Positions 1-9,480 of a DNA stretch of 64,000 nucleotides are shown piece after piece. The notes under the pieces are model-generated. The model saw only the letters and a list, made by a program, of their open reading frames with translations. It ran no database searches and was not told the origin of the DNA. The stretch comes from Batkoa obscura (Eukaryota; Entomophthoromycota; Entomophthoromycetes; Entomophthorales; Batkoaceae): the NCBI GenBank assembly GCA_030770535.1, contig JASVEC010000059.1, positions 1 through 64,000 on the forward strand, given 5' to 3'. Positions within the stretch are counted from its first letter, which is position 1; each line of letters begins with the position of its first letter. A program made the translations under genes and the position numbers.

Positions 1-891
1 ATGACCAGCTGCTAAAATACCATAATCTCATCATGAATTTCTTTTTCAGTAAATTGAACATCTTCTTCCATACTAGCTTTTATCATCAAAGTTAAAATGT
101 CTTCATCAGCTTCACTTTTACATTGATTATTAGCCAAATTAAGTCTCTTTTCTTTCAAAATTGAGTTAAAGTAACTTTCAAGGATCATTAGTTGATCATA
201 AGCTGGTTTACGAAGCGGATTCCAAGAGTTATCAAGAAATGGGAAAAAGAAGTAAAAAGGTTTAAATGAACTATTTTGAACATAATTGTAAGCATCAATA
301 AACTCAACATGATCATTTTCAACAGAATTGAAATCTACACCCATAATACCTTTACCCAAGGCATCCATAGTAATTCTTTGCATATATTTATGAACATCTA
401 TATCATTGCCATTTACTTTTTCAGCTACTTTAAAAAAGCCTTTAATAGCATCGGTAAATATTTGAGTAGAGAATTGTTTTTTGAATGGTGGATTTAATAC
501 TTTACGATGACGCTTCCATACATTATGATTTGATAATACTAGATTTGATACCCAAAAATTTGTACATTAAACTTGGGAATGCCTCAACAATCATCTCTTT
601 AGGAAAGTTAATAGTATCATTATAAATCATCTTTGCTGCTTTTGGACAAGAAACTAAAACTGTCCATGATCCTGTATTACTTTCCACTTGTACTTTATGC
701 TTTTTTAATATCTCACTATTGAATGCTTCGATTTTGATGTCGGTTGGTGTTTTATAAAAGATAGCTTTAATCGAATCTATTAAGCCTCTAGAAGGTAAAT
801 GAGCAAGATTACTTGGTTTCTTTAAAAAAAAGAAATAGAAGTAAAGTGCTGGAATCAAAGGTACAATTAATATAAAAGTTGTTATTGTCAT
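1..891 (-). CDS. Cytochrome P450, 5' portion (left palindrome arm, runs off the window)
   Basis: The start codon is at 889-891, read leftward. The product begins with an N-terminal hydrophobic anchor (MTITTFILIVPLIPALYFYF) followed by a KKPSNLAHLPSRG stretch, as in ER-anchored microsomal P450s. The reading frame is interrupted near 540-560 and again close to the window edge. Since the other arm differs at the same place, sequencing error in a contig-end palindrome is a real possibility. The copy stops at base 1, before the haem-binding region, so completeness cannot be judged. It is a mirror duplicate of the gene at 1365-2866. Confidence 0.7.
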
Positions 892-1094
892 TTTTTTATA
901 ATTTGTTTAATCAATTACTGCTTGATTTTATACTTTTTTTTAAAAAAAATTACTATTTTCCTCGGTTTCTATTTCTTTCCATTATACTTTCTTAATGACC
1001 AATTAAAAACTATACTAAACCAAAATTATGGCACTTGTTTAGCTAGCTATAATTAAAAATAATAACTCAAATACTCTAAAAATTGCTAAAATTT
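1..1094. repeat. Left arm of large inverted repeat (P450 palindrome)
   Basis: This arm is the reverse complement of 1163-2257 with only a handful of differences, several of them single-base indels. The arms are separated by a 68-bp unique spacer at 1095-1162. The arm runs to base 1 of the window, so its outer end is not seen. It carries the 5' part of a cytochrome P450 gene and its promoter. Confidence 0.95.
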
Positions 1095-1162
1095 ACCACA
1101 AAAAGGTCGCAAAAGAGTTGCAGTAGGTGTGGTATATAAAAATACATCTAACCCTATGCTTA
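1095..1162. other. Unique spacer at the centre of the palindrome
   Basis: This is the only non-duplicated sequence between the two arms. It contains a 7-bp inverted motif, TACCACA at 1095-1101 and TGTGGTA at 1128-1134, so the centre can itself fold. It does not resemble a common sequencing-adapter hairpin. Confidence 0.7.
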
Positions 1163-2257
1163 AAATTTTAGCAATTTTTAGAGTATTTGAGTTATTATTT
1201 TTAATTATAGCTAGCTAAACAAGTGCCATAATTTTGGTTTAGTATAGTTTTTAATTGGTCATTAAGAAAGTATAATGGAAAGAAATAGAAACCGAGGAAA
1301 ATAGTAATTTTTTTTAAAAAAAGTATAAAATCAAGCAGTAATTGATTAAACAAATTATAAAAAAATGACAATAACAACTTTTATATTAATTGTACCTTTG
1401 ATTCCAGCACTTTACTTCTATTTCTTTTTTTTAAAGAAACCAAGTAATCTTGCTCATTTACCTTCTAGAGGCTTAATAGATTCGATTAAAGCTATCTTTT
1501 ATAAAACACCAACCGACATCAAAATCGAAGCATTCAATAGTGAGATATTAAAAAAGCATAAAGTACAAGTGGAAAGTAATACAGGATCATGGACAGTTTT
1601 AGTTTCTTGTCCAAAAGCAGCAAAGATGATTTATAATGATACTATTAACTTTCCTAAAGAGATGATTGTTGAGGCATTCCCCAATAGTTTAATGTACAAA
1701 TTTTTGGTACAAATCTAGTATTATCAAATCATAATGTATGGAAGCGTCATCGTAAAGTATTAAATCCACCATTCAAAAAACAATTCTCTACTCAAATATT
1801 TACCGATGCTATTAAAGGCTTTTTTAAAGTAGCTGAAAAAGTAAATGGCAATGATATAGATGTTCATAAATATATGCAAAGAATTACTATGGATGCCTTG
1901 GGTAAAGGTATTATGGGTGTAGATTTCAATTCTGTTGAAAATGATCATGTTGAGTTTATTGATGCTTACAATTATGCTCAAAATAGTTCATTTAAACCTT
2001 TTTACTTCTTTTTCCCATTTCTTGATAACTCTTGGAATCCGCTTCGTAAACCAGCTTATGATCAACTAATGATCCTTGAAAGTTACTTTAACTCAATTTT
2101 GAAAGAAAAGAGACTTAATTTGGCTAATAATCAATGTAAAAGTGAAGCTGATGAAGACATTTTAACTTTGATGATAAAAGCTAGTATGGAAGAAGATGTT
2201 CAATTTACTGAAAAAGAAATTCATGATGAGATTATGGTATTTTTAGCAGCTGGTCAT
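1163..2257. repeat. Right arm of large inverted repeat (P450 palindrome)
   Basis: Counterpart of 1-1094. It covers about 200 bp of promoter/5' leader and roughly the first 60% of the P450 gene. The gene continues past the arm to 2866. The similarity to the left arm is cut only by the window edge. Confidence 0.95.
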
Positions 2258-2866
2258 GATACTACAGCTTTTGCATTATCTGCTGCCTTACATTTCTTGG
2301 CTCAAAATCCAGATATTCAAGAAAGAGCACGTAAAGAAGTAATGAAAGTAATGAATATCAATGAATACAACAACAAAGATATATCTGATATTGTTATTCC
2401 AACTATTGAACAAACTAAAGAAATGCATTATCTTTATGCAATTATGAAAGAAACGATGAGGTTGTATCCATCAATCCGTGTATTACCAGAACGTATTAAT
2501 AAAAAAGAGTTTGAAGTAAATGGTTTTATAGTACCACCAAACGCTAGGGTTGTGGTTGATATCTATTCAATTCATCGTGATCCAGATAATTGGGAAGATC
2601 CTAATACTTTCAATCCAGAAAGATTTATGAATGATGATAAAATTGATCCTTACCTTTGGATGCCATTTGGTAGAGGAACTCGATCGTGTATTGGTCTAAA
2701 TTTTTCGATTTTAGAACAGAAGCTAGTATTAAGCCTTATACTCTCTAGATATCATGTGTCTTATGATAAAGATGCTCCTCAATCTAAAGGTGCCCCTCTT
2801 AGCCTTGGTGATAATTTCTTATTCTTACCAAAAGATTATAAGTTAAACTTCCGAGTTTTAGCATAG
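1365..2866 (+). CDS. Cytochrome P450 monooxygenase (frame interrupted once)
   Basis: A haem-thiolate monooxygenase of about 500 residues. Visible landmarks are an N-terminal membrane anchor, the I-helix oxygen-activation motif AAGHDTTA (about 2247-2270), the K-helix ExxR as ETMR inside KETMRLYPS, the PERF-type FNPERF, and the Cys-ligand loop FGRGTRSCIG (2666-2695), a perfect FxxGxRxCxG match. Expected role: NADPH-P450-reductase-dependent oxidation on the ER face; the substrate cannot be told. The frame changes by one base near 1690-1715, between EAFP and LVLSNHNVWKRHRK. The mirror copy has a different indel at the same spot, so this may be a sequence error and not a dead gene. Downstream of the break the gene is open for 380 codons. 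A decayed relative lies at 37190-38715. Confidence 0.85.
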
Positions 2867-3532
2867 TCACTTAGGATTCTTTATAGTACTATTAAATTTT
2901 AAAACTAAAATTTTATTTCTTTATTTTATTCTATTTTTAGAAGATCAAAATTTGAGAAGTGTTATAGTCAACTTAAACAGAAAAAACATAATTATTGTTT
3001 TCATATTACTTACACTTATTAACTGCTTTTGTATTGAATTAAAACCGGGGAAAAGTTGAACCCTGGATTAAATTTCTTATTTTTATTTATTTATTTATTG
3101 TTAGTTAAGACTATGCTTTATTATACTTGAAACAAGCTCAATTCTTTGTAAACTTACTTTTCTCTTAGCTTGAATATTGCATTTATGATCAAACATTTAA
3201 CACTCTTTTTAACTTAGCATAACGGATAGATGCTTTGAACATTGATATTTGTACTTTTATTTATTAAAGCTTTTGTTTATTTCATCTTAAAGATTAAAAA
3301 CCTTTGTTTCTCAAAACAAATGATTCTATGTATATACATCTTCATAAAGCAAAATATAGCAATAAACTTTATCCCGAATTAACTACTTGAATATAATGAT
3401 TATGAACAATGAGAGTGGGTCGATCTTAGAGTCATATTTTGTATCAAATAGCACAACCTTGACATTTATAATCTTGATAGATTTTACTCTAAAAAGGTAA
3501 AACCAAAGATACCCGAATTGAAAGCTTTGCAC

Positions 3533-3640
3533 TATATAGAAATGTATTTATATATTTGAGAATTTTACTAACGATTTTTCCGCTCAAATAGCCCTTAAAA
3601 AATGGAGAAAGTGATGAAACCACAAAAAACATTCCTAATT
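3533..3640 (+). mobile_element. MITE-A copy 1 (degenerate)
   Basis: Matches the MITE-A pattern: GATGTATTT-like left end, AATTTTACTAACGATTTTTCCGCTCAAATAG, then AAAAAATGGA, GTGATGAAACC and an A-rich right end. Both GGGG/CCCC tips have decayed. Strand is given for the orientation in which the core reads CTCAAATAG. Confidence 0.8.
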
Positions 3641-4088
3641 AATAAGTAATTCTTTTATACTAATTTTTAATAAACAGATGGACTTTAATGATGTTTATAA
3701 AGCTGCTAAAAAAACTTAGGCTACAACATATGTTCTAACTTTACTAATATTAGAATAGATCAAAATTATATTATTATAATTTATTTCTTAATTTTGTTAA
3801 TGTTTTATATATTTCTAAAACTTTTAGCTATTAAAAAAAGCAAGCTGCATTTTAGAGATAGTAAAAATTATTAAAGCATTTATATAATAATACTAATTAT
3901 TAAATTAGAGTAAGTAGGTAAAACAACTTAGAATTGATGTTTTTATTGTTCATAATTTAATGTTAACTTATTTCATATTGAAATTAAAAATTTAGAAGAG
4001 GATATACTTGAATTTATATTGAAAAAATCGGTTTTAAATTAAAAATACAAATGACATTTAACTACAAGCTGTTCTAACAAAATAAGCT

Positions 4089-4179
4089 CCTGTCAGATGG
4101 GTCAATTTTGGTTTTACCTAATAAAAAAAAATTTAGAACGCTTGATTGGCCAAAATCAAAATTGGACCATCTGACAAGG
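4089..4179. mobile_element. Short inverted-repeat element of a second type (MITE-B)
   Basis: About 28-bp imperfect terminal inverted repeats: the left end reads TGTCAGATGGGTCAATTTTG and the right end is its near complement, ending CCATCTGACAAGG. They enclose about 30 bp of A-rich sequence. There is no coding capacity. Only one copy is present in this window, so its mobility is inferred from structure alone. Confidence 0.55.
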
Positions 4180-4530
4180 GTTTATTTTATCTGTCTATGC
4201 CAACTTAATTGTTTATACAGTTGTATTTGCAAGAGCACCAATTTTCAAATACTTAAACACTCTATTTCCACTAATTATTCTTTACTTTTCCAAACCGTTG
4301 TTATTTTAAGTGAATTTAAAACTTTAAACTTTATTAAACATGAACTAATGATTTAATTTAATGAAATCAACAAAGATTTGCTTTAACTATGAAATTATAA
4401 ATTAATCGAATCAAGGGGTACAAAAAATAGTTTAGAATGAGTATATAAACGACTCAAAAAACATTTCGGAACAATTTATAAATAAATAATTAAGTACTCT
4501 TTTGTCTCTGTAAACTCAATATTTAAAAAA

Positions 4531-4779
4531 ATGAATTCCAAGACTGAAAATAATGACAGGACTTCCAATCAAAGCTACAATGGGTTTGAAGATTATATCA
4601 ATCATCGATTTGGTAGTGAGAATTTATTAGAAACTTTAGAGTCAGATAGAAATCAAAATAATTTTCAATATAATTCAGAAGTTCAAAGTTTGAAACAGCA
4701 TCAAAGCCTTCAACAAGATATAACTGAATTAAGAGAAATGCATGGAAACGCTGTCTATCATAGATATTGTACTAAATGA
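4531..4779 (+). CDS. Unrecognised small protein, tandem paralogue 1 (82 aa)
   Basis: An intronless 82-residue, polar, Asn/Gln/Glu-rich protein with no signal peptide or membrane segment. It shares two blocks with the neighbour at 5512: YNGFEDYINHRF near residues 20-31, and LKQHQSLQQDITELREMHGN near residues 53-72, which looks helical and possibly coiled-coil. Conservation of protein blocks between two diverged copies, with different third positions, is the evidence that it is real. I do not recognise the family. The leader just upstream is A-rich and puts the ATG in a typical AAAAAATG context. A MITE-A copy lies between the two paralogues. Confidence 0.7.
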   Translation: MNSKTENNDRTSNQSYNGFEDYINHRFGSENLLETLESDRNQNNFQYNSEVQSLKQHQSLQQDITELREMHGNAVYHRYCTK

Positions 4780-5511
4780 TTCCACTATTCTTTGGATAGA
4801 AAGTATAGTTGTGAATTAATTAAAATGGTTCCGATTGAATTATTTAATGAGAATAAAAGATAACTGTTTTTATATATAACTTATATTGTTTTTGCAAATA
4901 CAAATAAATTATTCTTTAAAATAAAAACTATATAGTTTTTTTAGTTTTCTCACTTTTTCCATTTTCGAAGTACTATTTAAGTGGAAAAGCTGCTAACAAA
5001 ATCCTTAAAAAATAGATCCCCATATAAATTAAAGATTTTGAAAGTTGGCAGTATAAGCAAGTTAATTACTAATAGCTAAAAAGTTTGTTTATAGTATATC
5101 TATAAAACTCTGATCATTTTAATCATTCAAAAAGTTGTTAGTATAACTCTTTTAAAGTGGTTTAGTTATTTAAATATAAGTGGATGATTTAATTTAATAA
5201 GATTAATTGATCTATTCCCATAAACTTGCATATACCCTTGATTTAAACTAAACATAGTTTTTTCTTTTTAATTTGAAGGCATTATAACTTAAGCGTAGCT
5301 ATGAGTATATAGATCCATTAATTACATATTATACTTAAGCCAAGAAAGCATAGAATTGAGGAAAATGTTATGTCTAATTGAAATTGTAATAATGAGATAA
5401 ATTGATTAAGGGTTAAAAGAGGTCCTAAGAATAAAAAACATATGGATGGTCAAAAAGAACAAAAAAATAACTATTCTTATTTCCTTTTATTAGTTCAATT
5501 TTAATAAAAAA
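4780..5511. other. Spacer between tandem small genes
   Basis: No coding region seen. It holds MITE-A copy 2 at 4928-5025. The rest is AT-rich sequence, presumably 3' UTR of one paralogue and promoter of the next. Confidence 0.55.
4928..5025 (-). mobile_element. MITE-A copy 2 (degenerate)
   Basis: The core reads CACTTTTTCCATTTTCGAAG, then TACTATTTAAGTGGAAAAG and ATCCCCATATA at the right tip. The left tip is eroded. It is inserted between the two small tandem genes. Confidence 0.8.
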
Positions 5512-5757
5512 ATGGACTTTTATACAACAGATAATAAAGAAACTCCCAATTCAAATTATAATGGATATGAGGATTATATTAATCATCGATTCAATTATGA
5601 GAACATAGGAGCCTTAGAATCAGAAATAATTCAAGATGATATACAACATAATTCCGAAGCTCAAAATTTAAAACAACATCAAAACCTTCAACAAGATGTA
5701 TCAGAATTGAGAGAATTATATGGAGATGCAATTTGTCAAAGGCATAATGCTAACTGA
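5512..5757 (+). CDS. Unrecognised small protein, tandem paralogue 2 (81 aa)
   Basis: Paralogue of the gene at 4531 in the same orientation. The shared blocks are YNGYEDYINHRF and LKQHQNLQQDVSELRELYGD, with acidic linkers that differ. It is intronless, has no export or membrane signal, and its predicted secondary structure is mostly helical at the C-terminal half. Together with its neighbour it looks like a local duplication retained long enough for linkers to diverge while the two blocks stayed constant. Function unknown. Confidence 0.7.
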   Translation: MDFYTTDNKETPNSNYNGYEDYINHRFNYENIGALESEIIQDDIQHNSEAQNLKQHQNLQQDVSELRELYGDAICQRHNAN

Positions 5758-7359
5758 TTTGCATTTTTGTCATAAATTGTTGTCCACAGATTAAAAAATA
5801 ATTTAGTTAAGCTTTGATAATATATTAATATCTTTTTTGCTTCTAATCGCACTTTTCATTTTATTTCTCTTATCTGTTAAAATTTCAAAATGTTTAAATT
5901 AATGAAACCAATATATTGATGTGTAACAAAAAAAGTTAATATTATTGCATCTATATTGGAATTTATATTAAAACATCTTGGTTTTACATTCAATTTATAA
6001 TACTAGAATTTTCATAAATAAAAATAAATAAAGAGTAAGCTATGTAAATTTTAAAAGACTTGAAAAGTTAAGAATATATGTTTATTAATAGTTGAAAAAA
6101 ATCATCAGGTTAATGAGTAATAAATGATAAATATTCTTATATCCTTCTCATATCAAGTTACCAACACAAATCATTATAACTGTAAGTTAAGTATATTTAA
6201 GAACCAACATAATAACTTGCAGCTGTTAAAGTACAGATGTACAGTGGTTAGCGGTAATCCTTATAATCAATAATTTGTATTGTTATACTGATTTATGGCA
6301 TAATGCTTAAATTTTTATATCAAAATGAGCAATTGGTCAATACACATCTATACTTTGATAGTTATGCCATTTGTAAATTTTATTTATTCACTATAGCTTT
6401 AATTTTAGGGATTAAATTGGACTTTATCAATTATAAAGCATATCTTATCGTATCAATAGTTTGTCTCAAAACCATGCTCCTTTTCAAAAAAGTAGATATT
6501 AAAAAGTATAATATCAATACTTATTCTACTTCAATGGTAAAAAAACACTGTGTTACTTGAGCCTTGATTCTTCAGAGCCATTAATCCAACTGCCTACTTC
6601 CTGAAGTCTGATGTTATAATTGAACAAGGTTCGATATAAGTTGAATGCATTTTGAAAAGCGATATAAAGAGATCAATATCAGTTATTACTAACTTTGATA
6701 ACATCTATATTAAATAGGAACATAAAATGTAATAAATTAGTGCATTTTATCCTTATACAAAGATATAAACAATTAGATCTCTTCCTCAGGGATCTCTCTT
6801 TGTTTTAAGTTTTTTTACTAATTATATGTAATAAATTATTCAAACTTATAAGTTGTGCTAATTTATTCAGCTTAGCCTAAAGTATATTACTTACCTTACA
6901 CATGTTTAGGCAGGCTTTAAAACTTCCCACTGTCATTGCAAGTATCAGGCTTAACTTATCTTAAGTCATGTCAACTTATTGATTGGCATGCCACTAGGCT
7001 TAAGAATTTTGAAGCCCTTGTGACCTATACAATACTATCGCAATTTCACTTTTCAAACCCTTTATAATAACAATCGACTTTTTTAATTTTATGAGTCAAA
7101 AGTTAACCAACGCTTAAATTTTTTCGTTTGTTTACTTTTAAACATTAAAAAAACTTCTTTTAATAAGGGCATCTTGAGCAATAACACTTCTCCCTTTCAT
7201 CCCAACTCTTCTACAAAAAAATCAACTTAGTATTGGAAAAATTGAAAACATCCCATAATGTTTTAATCCAAATCCCTAAAAATTGACGCAAAATAAGGCT
7301 AAGCTGTCAACTCAGCTAAAATAAAAACATCATCCTAATTTTCCTACAACGAAAAAAAA
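5758..7359. other. Intergenic, no gene seen
   Basis: No supportable gene on either strand. The short open frame at 6303-6560 has no conserved or compositional support. The segment just before 7360 is the presumed promoter and leader of the BBP gene. Confidence 0.5.
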
Positions 7360-9242
7360 ATGGGCATAACAGGTACAAACAATGTCCCTTTAGGTAAGCG
7401 TCGAGTTGGTCGGGGAGATTCTGAAAGTAATCGTAGTCCAATTAAAGAAAGTGCTAGGGAAAGTGAAAGAGGTAGAGAAAGAGGTGGAGAAAGAGGTGGA
7501 GAAAGAGGCGGAGAAAGAGAACGTGGAAGAGAGAGGGGTAGGGATTATGAGCGAGATTATGAACGAGGTAGAGACAGAGAGAGGGAGCGTGGTGGAGAAA
7601 GAGAAAGGGGAAGAGAAAGAGAAAGAGACGGGGAAGGTAGAAGAAATAGGTTTGATAGGGAACCAAGTAAGGGTGAAGGTAAGTAAAGATTTTAAATAAA
7701 GATTTTAAATAAAGATTGATAATTAAACCTAATTTTAGGAAAATCAGGTGAAGGTAAGCCAAAAAGGAGAACTACCCGTTGGGGAGATCCAAATAATAAA
7801 TTTGTGGTTCCTGGTATGCCAACTACATTACCTTCTAATATGACAGCTGAACAAGTTAAGAATTATTTGGGTAAGAAGTTTTTAAATTATAGTATATTAT
7901 TTATATTATAATAATTAACCTTTTATTAGTATTTTTAAGAATGGAAGAAATAGGCGCTAAATTACGTTCAAATGATATTATCCCACCAGAAGAGCAACGT
8001 TCTCCATCACCTGAACCAGTTTATAATAGTTTAGGTCAAAGAGTCAATACTAGGGATGTACGATATAAAAAGAAATTAGAAGAAGAAAGACATCGATTAA
8101 TAGAGCAAGCAATTAAAGATAATCCCGATTTTAAACCACCAGCCGATTATAGAAGACCATCTAAATTAGCTGAAAAATATTTTATACCAGCAAAAGAACA
8201 TCCAGATATCAATTTCATTGGTTTATTAATTGGCCCTAGAGGTAATACATTAAAGAAGATGGAAACGGAAACAGGGTGTAAGATATCGATTAGGGGTAAA
8301 GGTAGTGTTAAAGAAGGTAAAAGAACAGATGCTGGTCCTATCCCAGGTATCGATGAAGAGTTACATTGTTTAATTACAGGAGATACAGAGGAGAAAGTAC
8401 AAAAAGCATTAAAAATGGTTAAGGAAATTATAGCAGCGGTAAGTAGAGATATTAATAAGATTACAAATTAAAATTAAAATAATATTAATAGTCAGCAGCG
8501 GTACCAGAAGGCCAAAATGAACTTAAACGCCAACAGTTAAGAGAATTAGCTTCATTAAATGGTACCCTTCGGGATGATGAAAGTATGTTTTGTCAAAATT
8601 GTGGGGCATCTGGACATCGTAGTTTTGAATGTCCAGACACAGAAAATTTTACAGTTAAATTAGTATGTAAAATTTGTAATGGTGTTGGACATACTGCTAG
8701 TGATTGTATGCAACGTAATGATCCAGAAGCATTAGAAAAGGCTAGAATGAGAGATATGAAATTAGATACAGAATATTTGAAATTGATGAATGAATTAGGA
8801 GAAGAATCACAAGTTAAAAAAGAAAACAATATGGAGAATAAATATAGTAAGCAGTTTTAATATTTTTTATTGAGAATAACGATATTAATATATTTACTTT
8901 TTTTAGATAATTATAATCAACCACCAAGTCATTTGAATCATCCACCTACTAACAATTATTACAATCATCCTCCACCACCTAGTTATAATAATCCTCCACC
9001 ACAACAATGGAATAACTATCCACCACAACAAGGCTATAACAATTATCAAAGTTATCCTCCTTATCAACAACCAAATAACTATCCTTATCAAGTAAGTTTT
9101 AAAAAAAATAACAAAAAATAAATGTTTCGATATTAATATTTAATTTAAATAGCAAAATCCTGGACAACAATATCCACCTGGTCCACCTAATAGTACATTA
9201 CCTCCTAATGATAATTATCCTCCACCACCACCTTCACATTAA
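7360..9242 (+). CDS. BBP: Branchpoint-binding protein / splicing factor 1
   Basis: Recognises the intron branchpoint during early spliceosome assembly, together with the U2AF large subunit. Six exons, 7360-7678, 7739-7870, 7930-8438, 8492-8846, 8907-9091 and 9153-9242, join in frame; introns are 53-61 nt. Domain order: an unusual Arg/Glu/Gly-rich block (residues ~25-100), a U2AF-ligand motif ([11 protein letters not shown]), the helix-hairpin segment ([14 protein letters not shown], then MEEIGAKLR), ERSPSPEP-type motif as [11 protein letters not shown], the KH-QUA2 domain with [15 protein letters not shown] and [10 protein letters not shown], two CCHC zinc knuckles ([28 protein letters not shown]), and a Pro/Asn/Tyr-rich tail. 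Every hallmark of the family is present and in order. Confidence 0.95.
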
Positions 9243-9387
9243 GATCGAATATAAATATTAAGATTGAGTGAATACGATTAATTGATATTAGCATTGGATT
9301 GAATTAAATTTATTTTTTACACAGCTTGAATATTTTATATTTTAATTTAAAAAAATAAAGGATTAAATAAAAAGAATGAATATTTAT

Positions 9388-9389
<2 letters not shown>

Positions 9390-9424
<35 letters not shown>
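9390..9424. repeat. (AAT)n microsatellite
   Basis: About eleven AAT units, followed at 9445-9471 by a short (TTTTA)n tract. Both lie in the gap between the convergent BBP and glycosyltransferase genes. Confidence 0.9.
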
Positions 9425-9426
<2 letters not shown>

Positions 9427-9480
9427 TAAAAATAGTGGGCATATTATATTTTATTTTATTTTATTTTATTTTAAATCAAT

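Larger units (their letters stand above)
2867..4530. other. Intergenic, no gene seen
   Basis: AT-rich sequence without a supportable coding region. It contains one old MITE-A copy (3533-3640) and one short terminal-inverted-repeat element (4089-4179). The short reading frame at 4108-4356 begins inside that element and has no protein-like features. Confidence 0.6.

Noticed and set aside
4108-4356. Open frame downstream of the small inverted-repeat element
   Set aside because: Begins inside the repeat, with no conserved block or sensible composition.
6303-6560. 85-codon hydrophobic frame
   Set aside because: AT-driven Ile/Leu/Lys composition, no motif, no promoter or neighbour support.
7406-7762. 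Frames overlapping the BBP repeat on both strands
   Set aside because: Shadows of the purine-rich Arg/Glu/Gly repeat of the real gene.
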